From JALYGY01 sp963800975 (GTDB taxonomy: Bacteria; Actinomycetota; Rubrobacteria; Rubrobacterales; Rubrobacteraceae): DNA of 64,000 bases. The stretch is from NCBI GenBank assembly GCA_963800975.1, contig CAWDDB010000014.1:310001-374000 (forward strand), in the 5' to 3' direction. Numbering within the stretch: position 1 is the stretch's first letter; every line of letters starts with the position of its first letter. Shown one piece after another: positions 56,898 to 64,000 of the stretch. The position numbers and the translations under genes are program-made. The notes under the pieces were generated by a model, which saw only the letters and a program-made list of their open reading frames with translations, had not been told where the DNA came from and did not search any database.

Positions 56898-59612
56898 CTA
56901 CAGAACGCCCAGCTCGCGGGCTCTGGCCGCGGCGTGGGTGCGGGAGGAGACGCCAAGCTTCCTGAGGATGTGGGCGACGTGGATCTTCACGGTGTGGATG
57001 CTCACCACCAGTTGTTCTGCTATCTGTCGGTTGGTGGCCCCCGCGGAGATCAGGCCCAGGATCTCGACCTCGCGGGGGGTGAGGGACTCACCCGTCTCCG
57101 GCACACGCGCGGGCCGCTCCACCTGCTGCGTGTCGAACAGGTCGAGAATACGCGAGGCGAACCCGCCGTGTACCCTCCGTTCCACCGCCAGACGCAGGAG
57201 CGGCAACATGATTGGACCCTCCCACAGGATGAAGCCGGGGGTGTCCTGCTGCTCGTGCTCGGCGAGCACCGGCTCCAGCGCCGCAAGGGCGGCTTCGGGC
57301 CGGTCCTGCAGGCGGTGCAGGTGGGCCAGCAGCAGATCCGCGTTACCGTTGGAGACGGAGAAGCGTATCTTGTGTTGCAACTCGGCGGCCCGGCGAAGTG
57401 AGCTTTCGGCGTCGGCGTAGCGACGGTCGGACAGGGAGAGCAGGCCTTCCATCATCGCTCGTACAACCGGGGAAATCGGCATCTCGCGAGCACCATTCGC
57501 CGCCCGCATGCGCGCGTAGACCTCCCTGGCTTCCTCCAGGCGACCCTGGAGCCAGCGCACCCGTCCCAGATCGTAGAGGAAGACTGACTTCCATGGCTCG
57601 GAAAATGGCGCGACAGAGGGTTCTTCCGTTTTCCGGAAGAGGGCGTCGAAGTGCCGATCGGAACTTGCGTGATCCCCCCGGATGGCGCAGCAGACGGCCA
57701 GCACCTCGTCTGCATCGGTCTCCTCCCACGGCAGCCCGCCGAATCGCGCGCCGATCGCGAGCACGCGCTCACATCCCTCCTGCGCCTCCGCCCAGCGTCC
57801 GCGCCACAAGTTTACGAGGGCGATGCCAAGCTGGAGTTGTGCCTGCGCGGGGCCAACCTCATCGCCGAGGCGCTCCCTGATCAGGGAGCACAGACGTTCG
57901 GTGCGTTCCACCCCTCCGGGCAAGACCGTAAAGGCTGAGGTCCAGCTGTCGACGAAAGCGTACGGCACGCGAAGGTCTTGCGGCGTTTCGGCTAGCGCGA
58001 AGGCGGCGTCGATATCGGCGTTGGCCTGTACCCAGTTTCCTCTGCGGAGCTCTTGATAGGCATTCTCGAGCAGGGCCTGTGCGCGATCATGCGGTGCCAG
58101 CTGATGATCGAGCGCGCGCTGGAGGGCTTCCTCGGCCTCCTCGAAACGTGCCAGGGCGCCAAGGCAGGTCGCCAGGTAAACCAATGCTTCTCCCCGTCTC
58201 GCCTCGTCCTTAGCCGCCTCGAAGCCCTTGAGGGCCATCTCCATAAACCGCTGGGCGTCGGCCGAGTTCGCCTTCATCCACGCGCTCTTGCCCAGGAGCC
58301 ACGCGAGGCCCGGACGGGCCTCGCGGACTTCTTCGGGCAGCGCCTGGATCCAACCCTGCACGGTGTCGAAGGAGCCCTGCCGCAGAAGCCGGTCACCAAC
58401 GTGTTCCGCCACGTCGGCGGCTTCGGTCCACATCTCCGCTGCGAGGTAGTGCCGGATGGCACGCGAGGGCACCGTTTCTGCCTCGGCAGCCAGGCGGTGC
58501 AGGTCGCGCACCGTCTCGGGCATCTCGCGTACCAACCTCTGAAATAGGAACTCCTTGAAGAGGTCGTGGTAGCGGAACGTCGCGCCTGACCCGTCTACCG
58601 CTACCACGAACAGGTTGCGCCGGTACATCTCCTCCAGCACGGCCGGGACGTCGTCCCGGCCGGTCAGCGCGGTGCAGAGCTCGGGCGTCAGCTCCGTCAA
58701 GACCGAAGTCTTCAGCAGGAAATCTCGTATGGCTGGCTCCTGACGGTCGAGCACCTCCTCGGCCAGGAACTCGAAGACGTGGCGGTCGGTTTGCCCGAGA
58801 CGGGAGAGCAGGGCATCCCTGCCGGCCGGATCGGGACCGCCGTCGAGCGAGCCGACGAGCAAACCGATTCCGGCCGCCCAACCCTCCGTATGGTCCTGGA
58901 GGAGAGCGAGGTGTTCGGCCGAAACGTCCAGGTTCAATGCGCCGTTGAAGAGCCGATCCGTCTCCTCGAGGGAAAAGCTCAGGTCGGCCAGGCGCAGCTC
59001 GGCCAGCTGGCGGCGTGCCCGCAGGCGGGCCAGCGCCAGCGGCGGGTCGCGCCGCGTGGCCACCGCCAGGTGCATCTGGGGCGGCAAGCGTTCCAGCAGG
59101 TAGCCAAGGGCGGCGTGGACCCCTGGCTCCGTGATGACGTGCAGATCGTCGAGCGCGAGCACGAAAGGCTCGGTGATGGTCTCCACGATCTCGTTTATCA
59201 GGACACCGATGATGCGGCGTGCCTCGAAGGGCGTGTGGTCGAGCCTGGACAACAGTGTTTCGGCGTCCTCGCCACAGGCGGGGTCCAGGCGCCGCAGCGC
59301 GGCGATCAGGACACGCAAGAACGGGGCCGGATCGTTGTCGTCCGCATCAAGCGAGATCCAGGTCAGAGGCAGATCTGGGTAGGCGTGGGGCAGCGACGCC
59401 ATGAGGGTCGTCTTGCCGCAGCCGGCCGGGGCGGAGATCAGCGTGAGTTGGTGCGAAAGTAACGCCTCACGCAGCTTGTCGAGCAGGCGCTGGCGGACGA
59501 TGACGTCGTCCCGAAGAACGGGGGGTCGGAGCTTGGTTCGCACCACCCAGACGTCCCGTTCGGAGATGGGAGCGATACCCTCCAGGCGTTCTTCGCCGCG
59601 GAATTCTGTCAT
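56898..59612 (-). CDS. MalT-like LuxR-family ATP-dependent regulator (LAL)
   Basis: 904-residue STAND regulator. Walker A is ISAPAGCGKTTLMAS at 59-73, Walker B LALDDLHVI near 158, and the MalT-type helical and TPR sections run to about 830. The C-terminal LuxR HTH (about 840-904) reads LTPREVEILGLISAGATNRQIAEQL and VSIHTVKIHVAHILRKLGV. MalT-type proteins switch on ATP and a small inducer. The start is ATG 59612 (GAAGGCGG upstream); a 49-residue upstream extension is poor. It diverges from a broken SARP gene, so the pair may once have worked together. The target genes are unknown; SBP56 and the membrane protein lie next to it. Confidence 0.92.
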   Translation of the reverse strand: MTEFRGEERLEGIAPISERDVWVVRTKLRPPVLRDDVIVRQRLLDKLREALLSHQLTLISAPAGCGKTTLMASLPHAYPDLPLTWISLDADDNDPAPFLRVLIAALRRLDPACGEDAETLLSRLDHTPFEARRIIGVLINEIVETITEPFVLALDDLHVITEPGVHAALGYLLERLPPQMHLAVATRRDPPLALARLRARRQLAELRLADLSFSLEETDRLFNGALNLDVSAEHLALLQDHTEGWAAGIGLLVGSLDGGPDPAGRDALLSRLGQTDRHVFEFLAEEVLDRQEPAIRDFLLKTSVLTELTPELCTALTGRDDVPAVLEEMYRRNLFVVAVDGSGATFRYHDLFKEFLFQRLVREMPETVRDLHRLAAEAETVPSRAIRHYLAAEMWTEAADVAEHVGDRLLRQGSFDTVQGWIQALPEEVREARPGLAWLLGKSAWMKANSADAQRFMEMALKGFEAAKDEARRGEALVYLATCLGALARFEEAEEALQRALDHQLAPHDRAQALLENAYQELRRGNWVQANADIDAAFALAETPQDLRVPYAFVDSWTSAFTVLPGGVERTERLCSLIRERLGDEVGPAQAQLQLGIALVNLWRGRWAEAQEGCERVLAIGARFGGLPWEETDADEVLAVCCAIRGDHASSDRHFDALFRKTEEPSVAPFSEPWKSVFLYDLGRVRWLQGRLEEAREVYARMRAANGAREMPISPVVRAMMEGLLSLSDRRYADAESSLRRAAELQHKIRFSVSNGNADLLLAHLHRLQDRPEAALAALEPVLAEHEQQDTPGFILWEGPIMLPLLRLAVERRVHGGFASRILDLFDTQQVERPARVPETGESLTPREVEILGLISAGATNRQIAEQLVVSIHTVKIHVAHILRKLGVSSRTHAAARARELGVL

Positions 59613-59764
59613 GCCGCCTTCGCAGAACCTCTTGCCCGCGAGGTAGATTATAGCGTGCGTACCAATCGAACCGCGCCCGATGGCCGCCTGCGGGTCGGCT
59701 CCCGAGGGGTATCCTTCGAGGCGGAGGTCCGCTGGCGGTCGATAGCGTAGCCGCGCCAATCGTG

Positions 59765-60437
59765 GGGCGCCGCCTCGCCTTTGCCTACCTCGTCGGTGAG
59801 CGCCTCAGGGCCGTCTCGTGAGAGGAGTTGGCCGAGGAGCTCTGGCTCGATTCGGTGCCACCTTCCTGGGAAAGGTCGCTCAGCGCTCTCATCAGCAAGT
59901 TGCGTGCGCTACTCGCTAGCGCCGGTATTCCCGACGTTGTCCTTACCGGTTCCTTTGGCTGCTATCAACTATTGCTGCCGGGCGACGTCTGGATCGACGT
60001 GCAAGCCGCGAGCGAGGCCATCGATCGCGCAGAAAGTGCGCTATGGGACCACCAATCGCGAGAAGCTTGGGGTGGGGCGCAGGTGGCCTACAAGATCGCC
60101 CAGAGATCTTTCTTGATGGGTGAGGAGGGACCGTGGGTGACCTTGATAACGCTCCGAGTTGCGCGAGGTGCTCGTGCGGTCACACGAATGCCTGAGTGAG
60201 CCGTCTCTCTGGCACGCAGAGCCGGAATACGCGGTGAAACACGCCAAGGAAGCGGTGGCCCTCGAACCTTTCCGCGAGACGAGCTACCAGCTCCTCATGC
60301 GGGCCCACGCCGCGGTGGGCAACCGGGCCGAAGCATTGCGCGTCTACGAACGCTGCCGGAGCCTCCTCTCGGCGAAGCTCGGCGTGCCACCCTCGCCTCA
60401 AACCGAGGCCGTGTACCTCGACACCTTGAGATCCTGA
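59765..60437 (+). pseudogene. Decayed SARP/BTAD regulator gene
   Basis: A broken SARP. The winged-helix end reads GRRLAFAYLVGERLRAVS and, after a frameshift near 59825, EELAEELWLDSVPPSWERS and on to GDVWIDVQ. A second shift near 60140-60158 leads into the BTAD tail, LREVLVRSHECLSE to VYERCRSLLSAKLGVPPSPQTEAVYLDTLRS, ending at 60437. The upstream DNA-binding start is not recognisable and no good start codon exists. At least two indels and a lost 5' end mark true decay. It points away from the MalT-like gene. Confidence 0.85.
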
Positions 60438-60493
60438 CCGCGCAGAGGAGACATCTCTCCCGCCCGGTGCTTTCCTTCCGTCCTTGGTGCGGC

Positions 60494-60973
60494 TCACGCC
60501 CGGCGAGAGAGGTGGCGCTTTCGGATGTCTTCCAGCAGACCCTCTGAGGCCTCCTCAACGAGGTCCAGTACGCGCTCGAAGCCGTTGGGACCGCCGTAGT
60601 AAGGGTCAGGAACCTCCCGCACCGGGGAATCGGGGGCGAAGTCCAGGAAAGGTCTGACGACGGCGCTGCCGCGGCACAGGGCGTCGACGGCGCGGTAGTT
60701 GTCCTCGTCCATAGTGAGGACGTAGTCGAAGGCGTAGCAGTCTTCAGGGGTAACCCGTCGCGCCCGCTGGGAGCCGAGGTCGAGACCGCGCAGGGCCGCG
60801 CTCCTCTGGGCTCGCTCGTCGGGCGGCGCGCCGACGTGCCAGGTGCCGGTCCCGGCGGAGTCGACGTAGACCTCGTCCCCGAGGCCCTCGCGCTCGGCGA
60901 CGTTCTCGAAGACGCCCTGGGCCAGCGGCGAACGGCAGATATTACCCGCGCAGACGAAAAGGACTCGAACCAT
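60494..60973 (-). CDS. Low-molecular-weight protein tyrosine phosphatase
   Basis: 159-residue phosphatase. The P-loop VCAGNICRS at 7-15 has C8 (nucleophile) and R14; the general acid is D123 in DPYYGG. The length is typical. Such enzymes dephosphorylate tyrosine kinases that control exopolysaccharide, or act in host interaction, and arsenate reductases share the fold; no extra cysteines of an arsenate reductase are seen. It is a single gene, convergent with the SARP remnant and divergent from the FGGY kinase. Confidence 0.94.
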   Translation of the reverse strand: MVRVLFVCAGNICRSPLAQGVFENVAEREGLGDEVYVDSAGTGTWHVGAPPDERAQRSAALRGLDLGSQRARRVTPEDCYAFDYVLTMDEDNYRAVDALCRGSAVVRPFLDFAPDSPVREVPDPYYGGPNGFERVLDLVEEASEGLLEDIRKRHLSRRA

Positions 60974-61184
60974 CGGCGCGTAGTCTAGCAGTTGCGGCGC
61001 TTGCGGCTACCAGAGGCTTCTACCTAGAATGAGCCAGATGGTGCCCCAACCGTGGGGCATCCGAGGTGGGAAAGGATCAGCGCGACCAGGAACGGTGTCT
61101 CCGCAGCATTCTCGCGGGTCGAAGGAGTCGAATGGCTGCAAGGGAGGCGTCTCGCGCCGGGCACGGAGGGATTGGGGTGGTGGT

Positions 61185-62717
61185 ATGAGCGAAAGCGCAA
61201 GCGGCGGCCAGCTCTTGCTGGGGATCGACCTGGGGACGTCGGGATCCAAGGGGGTCCTGTGCAGGCCCGGCGGCGAGATAGTGGCGGAGACCACGAGGTC
61301 GCACGATACGTCCATGCCGCACCCCGGGTGGGTAGAGCACGACGCCGAGGAGGTCTGGTGGAAGGACTTCACCGAGATCTGCTCCGAGCTCCTGGAGTCG
61401 GCCGACGAACCCGTTGGGGCCGTGTGCACGAGCGGCATCGGCCCCTGCTTCCTCGCGGCCGGCGAGGGGGGTCGCCCGCTCAGGCCGGCCATACTATACG
61501 GCGTGGATACGAGGGCGACCGCGGAGGTGCGGGAGCTCACCGAGCAGTACGGGAGCGGCAGGATCCTGGAGCGCTGCGGCAACCCTTTGACGTCGCAGTC
61601 GGTTGGGCCCAAGATCCTCTGGCTCCAGCACAACGAGCCCGAGGTCTGGGAGGAGACGGAGTACTTCTTTATGTCCCACACCTTCGTCGCGTACAGGCTC
61701 ACGGGCGAGTACGTGCTCGACCACCCGGCGGCGAGCATGTGCGAGCCTATGTACGACCCGCACCGGCACGAGTGGATCGAGGGCTGGTCCGGCGAGGTCG
61801 CCCCCGGCCTGGAGCTTCCGGCGCTCCGCTGGCCCGAAGAGGTGGCGGGCGTGGTGACGGAGGAGGCAGCCGAGGCCACGGGGCTACCCGCCGGCATCCC
61901 GGTGGCGACCGGGACCGTGGACGCCTGGTCTGAGGCGGCGAGCGTCGGGGTGCGCAACCCGGGGGACATGATGATCATGTACGGCACGACAGCCCTGACC
62001 TTCGAGGTCGTGGAGGAGGCATTGCCTTCCATGAACCTCTGGAGCACCGCCGGGCCATTCACCGATACCAACGTCCTGGCCGGCGGCATGTCCACCTCGG
62101 GGGCGCTCACGGAATGGGTCAAGAAGATCTCCGGCGACCTTTCCTTCGAGGAGCTGACCAGGGAGGCTTCGGAGGTCGCCGCCGGCTCGGACGGGCTAGT
62201 CGTCCTGCCTTACTTCTCGGGCGAGCGCAACCCCATCAGCGACCCTAACGCGCGGGGTGTGATCTGCGGCCTCACCTTGAGCCACACCCGCGGGCACCTG
62301 TACCGGGCGATGCTCGAGGCGACTGCCTTCGGGATACGACACCTCCTGGAGGCGGTACGCGACGCAGGCGGCAAGGCCAGGCGGCTGGTCGCGGTCGGCG
62401 GCGGGACCAAGGGCGGGCTGTGGACCCAGATCGTCTCGGACGTCGTGGGCAAGCCCCAGGAGCTTCCAGAGCAGACCATCGGGGCCTGCTACGGGGACGC
62501 GCTCATGGCCGGCATCGCCGCCGAAGTTGTGAGCCCCGACACCGACTGGACTTCCATCGCCAGGACCGTCGAGCCTGACCCGGATAACCGCGAGGTCTAC
62601 GACGAGCTCTACGCCGTCTACACGGATCTCTACCCGGCCACCAGGCCCATGGCCCACACGCTGGCCGAGGTGCAACAACAGGGCGACCTCCTGAAACAGG
62701 ATTCGACCGTCGGCTAG
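61185..62717 (+). CDS. FGGY-family sugar kinase (xylulokinase-like)
   Basis: 510-residue carbohydrate kinase with the two-domain actin fold. The ATP-binding start is LLGIDLGTSGSKGVL, the second FGGY motif is near 375 (YFSGERNPISDPNARGVICGLTLSH), and the adenosine motif AVGGGTKGGLWTQIVSDVVG is near 405. It phosphorylates a pentulose, polyol or other sugar with ATP; the substrate cannot be told by eye. ATG 61185 fits the family start, with a weak ribosome site. The long upstream open frame has no family sequence. Its stop overlaps the convergent SDR stop by CTAG. A dyad, TGCCCCA/TGGGGCA, lies at 61042-61059 upstream. Confidence 0.92.
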   Translation: MSESASGGQLLLGIDLGTSGSKGVLCRPGGEIVAETTRSHDTSMPHPGWVEHDAEEVWWKDFTEICSELLESADEPVGAVCTSGIGPCFLAAGEGGRPLRPAILYGVDTRATAEVRELTEQYGSGRILERCGNPLTSQSVGPKILWLQHNEPEVWEETEYFFMSHTFVAYRLTGEYVLDHPAASMCEPMYDPHRHEWIEGWSGEVAPGLELPALRWPEEVAGVVTEEAAEATGLPAGIPVATGTVDAWSEAASVGVRNPGDMMIMYGTTALTFEVVEEALPSMNLWSTAGPFTDTNVLAGGMSTSGALTEWVKKISGDLSFEELTREASEVAAGSDGLVVLPYFSGERNPISDPNARGVICGLTLSHTRGHLYRAMLEATAFGIRHLLEAVRDAGGKARRLVAVGGGTKGGLWTQIVSDVVGKPQELPEQTIGACYGDALMAGIAAEVVSPDTDWTSIARTVEPDPDNREVYDELYAVYTDLYPATRPMAHTLAEVQQQGDLLKQDSTVG

Positions 62718-63535
62718 CGCACGGCCGTGAGGCCGCCGTCCACGACCAGCTGCGAGCCGGTCATCCAGTCCGACGCGGAGGAGGAGAGGTATACCACCGC
62801 GGAGGAGACGTCCACCTCTTCTCCGAAGCGGCCGACCGGCATCTTCTCCAGCGCGCGCTCGCGCACGCCGGGGTGGTCCCACGTCTGCCTGCCCATAGGC
62901 GTCATCACGATCGCGGGGCAGATCGCGTTCACCTGGATGTTGTGCGGCCCCAGCTCGAGCGCTAGCGTCTTGGTCAACGTGATGAGGCCACCCTTGGAGG
63001 CGCAATAGGCGGCGTGCTCTGGGACCCCGATCAGGCCGGCCGTGGAGGCGATGTTGACGATCTTGCCTCCCCTCCCCGCCGCGACCATGGCCCTGGCGAC
63101 GGTCTGGGCGAGAAAGAAGGGCGCCTTCAGGTTGACGTCGAGCTGCAGGTCCCACTCCTCTTCGGTCACGTCGAGGACGGACTCGAGCGCGACCGTGCCG
63201 GCGTTGTTTAGCAGCACGTCCAAGCCGCCCATTGCTTCGACGGCGGCCTCGCCCAACCGCACGACGTCGGCCACCTCGGCCAGGTCGGCTGCCATGGTCT
63301 CGGCGCGCCTGCCGTGGGCGCGCACCGCATCGGCGCAGTCCGCCAGCTCTTCCTCGTCGCGGCCCGTGAGGAACACGTCCGCCCCGGCGTGCGCCAGCGC
63401 GACCGCGGCGTGCCGTCCCAGACCCTTCGTGGCGCCCGTGACGAGCGCCTTCTTGCCGGCCAGGCTAAAGGACGGCAGGTTGTCTTTCCCGTTAGCGTCC
63501 TTGGGCCCATCCGCCCGCTCCAGACCTTCTTCCAC
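62714..63535 (-). CDS. Short-chain dehydrogenase, polyol/gluconate 5-dehydrogenase-like
   Basis: 273-residue classical SDR. The cofactor motif TGATKGLGRHAAVAL is at about 33-47, the NNAG motif near 110, the catalytic Ser region near 160, and YCASKGG with Tyr and Lys near 175. It ends SQLVVDGGLTAVR, as in gluconate 5-dehydrogenase-like enzymes. It probably interconverts an alcohol and keto sugar. The start is GTG 63535 (GGGAGGAG upstream). The stop overlaps the kinase gene stop. With the kinase and the RpiB-like gene on either side it suggests a polyol pathway. Confidence 0.88.
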   Translation of the reverse strand: MEEGLERADGPKDANGKDNLPSFSLAGKKALVTGATKGLGRHAAVALAHAGADVFLTGRDEEELADCADAVRAHGRRAETMAADLAEVADVVRLGEAAVEAMGGLDVLLNNAGTVALESVLDVTEEEWDLQLDVNLKAPFFLAQTVARAMVAAGRGGKIVNIASTAGLIGVPEHAAYCASKGGLITLTKTLALELGPHNIQVNAICPAIVMTPMGRQTWDHPGVRERALEKMPVGRFGEEVDVSSAVVYLSSSASDWMTGSQLVVDGGLTAVR

Positions 63536-63687
63536 CTTCTCCTCCCTTAATCGAACGCGCTCGCACATCATAGAGGCTGCGCCAGGCCGAGGCGCCGCGT
63601 TTATGCAGAACCGTGGGACAGGATCCCGAAAAGCTCGGCGGCGGTGTTTTTCGCGCCCGCCAGCGGGGTATTACTGCGACGAACGGC

Positions 63688-63707
63688 GATCTGGGTCGAC
63701 CGAGATC
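63688..63707. promoter_or_regulatory. 20-bp palindrome upstream of the RpiB-like gene
   Basis: GATCTGGGTCGACCGAGATC is palindromic except for one base pair. It lies 66 bp upstream of the RpiB-like start, in the promoter region shared with the SDR. It is a strong operator candidate for a dimeric repressor. Confidence 0.55.
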
Positions 63708-63772
63708 CAACGGTAACGCGGAACTAGTGCCAGGCCGGCAGGCTTTCCGGCTCACCAGGGAGGGACGGACAG

Positions 63773-64000
63773 ATGGACAGAGGGTACGTGATGGCGGTTG
63801 GAACCGACGACGCGGGCGTGAACCTCAAGAACTTCATCAGGGACAGGCTGCAAGAGGACCCGCGGGTCGAGGAGGTTCGCGACTTCGGCGTGGCCGACGC
63901 GAGCGACAAGACGGAGTACCCGATCATCTGCATCCAGGCCGCGGAGGCCGTCGCCCGCGGGGAGGTCGACAGGGCCGTGCTCTTCGGCGGGACGGGCCTG
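63773..64000 (+). CDS. RpiB/LacA/LacB-family sugar-phosphate isomerase, 3' end outside window
   Basis: The first 76 codons of an RpiB-fold isomerase: MAVGTDDAGVNLKNFI (phosphate/metal-free sugar site with D12-D13 region), then VRDFGVADASDKTEYPII and VDRAVLFGGTGL at the edge. In E. coli RpiB the cysteine in VLICGTG is catalytic; here the position is Gly (FGGTG), as in the M. tuberculosis type, which uses a Glu further on. That Glu would lie beyond the window. The ATG at 63773 follows AGGGAGG. The likely reaction is interconversion of aldose and ketose phosphates in a pathway with the kinase and SDR nearby. Confidence 0.85.
   Translation, partial: MDRGYVMAVGTDDAGVNLKNFIRDRLQEDPRVEEVRDFGVADASDKTEYPIICIQAAEAVARGEVDRAVLFGGTGL

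Overview
The window is 64 kb of very GC-rich bacterial DNA with frequent GTG and TTG starts, short intergenic gaps and many stop/start overlaps. The gene mix suggests a deep-branching actinobacterium of the Rubrobacter type: fatty-acid oxidation and glyoxylate genes, AfsR-like and MalT-like ATPase regulators, a CSLREA-type beta-helix protein, DUF4126, DUF6510 and SBP56. That placement is an inference from gene content. No rRNA, tRNA, CRISPR array, insertion sequence or prophage was seen.

Layout. 1-6.3 kb: most of a giant SpvB/TcdB-type (Tc toxin B, Rhs-containing) protein gene that runs off the left edge. 6.6-12.7 kb: a leftward sugar operon (lipoprotein binding protein, two MalF/MalG-like permeases, a tyrosine-phosphatase-like enzyme, and a GH38 alpha-mannosidase broken by a frameshift). 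13-16.4 kb: a rightward set (acyl-CoA synthetase, PhzF-like protein, ECHDC3-like crotonase, ClpS-like adaptor without a normal start). 16.4-19.3 kb: a GH13 alpha-glucosidase and a PQQ-type sugar dehydrogenase lipoprotein. 19.4-23.7 kb: a VOC protein, an unassigned multi-pass membrane protein, a GIDE-domain membrane protein and an epoxide-hydrolase-like enzyme. 23.7-29.8 kb: fadA and fadN facing away from a glutaryl-CoA-dehydrogenase-like gene and a quinone-reductase-like gene, the last two frameshifted. 30-37 kb: DUF1345, a LuxR remnant, three GNAT domains in two genes, small membrane proteins, DUF998, a CSLREA beta-helix protein and a SnoaL-like protein.

37.4-42.7 kb: a STAND ATPase fused to a C-terminal SARP/BTAD module, a conserved small gene with an in-frame TGA, and a compact redox module (molybdopterin oxidoreductase, flavin reductase, zinc-ribbon DUF6510). 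42.7-47.7 kb: the glyoxylate shunt (malate synthase, isocitrate lyase) with two small ORFs and a divergent LysR regulator. 47.7-51.9 kb: a DrrAB-like ABC exporter (ATPase frameshifted), a TspO-like protein, an SDR and a divergent MarR. 52-56.5 kb: an isocitrate/isopropylmalate-type dehydrogenase, DUF4126, a fructosamine-kinase family protein, and an SBP56 protein coupled to a His-rich membrane protein. 56.9-61 kb: a MalT-like LuxR regulator, a decayed SARP gene and a low-molecular-weight tyrosine phosphatase. 61-64 kb: an FGGY kinase, an SDR and the start of an RpiB/LacA isomerase, probably a polyol or sugar catabolic locus.

Two themes cut across the window. First, at least six otherwise well-conserved genes carry single or dinucleotide indels, several in G/C runs. 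This could be draft-assembly error or real gene decay, and must be settled before the genes are called dead. Second, three intergenic perfect palindromes share a GTAG-purine-GGCG-like arm and look like one repeat family, all located beside gene ends.
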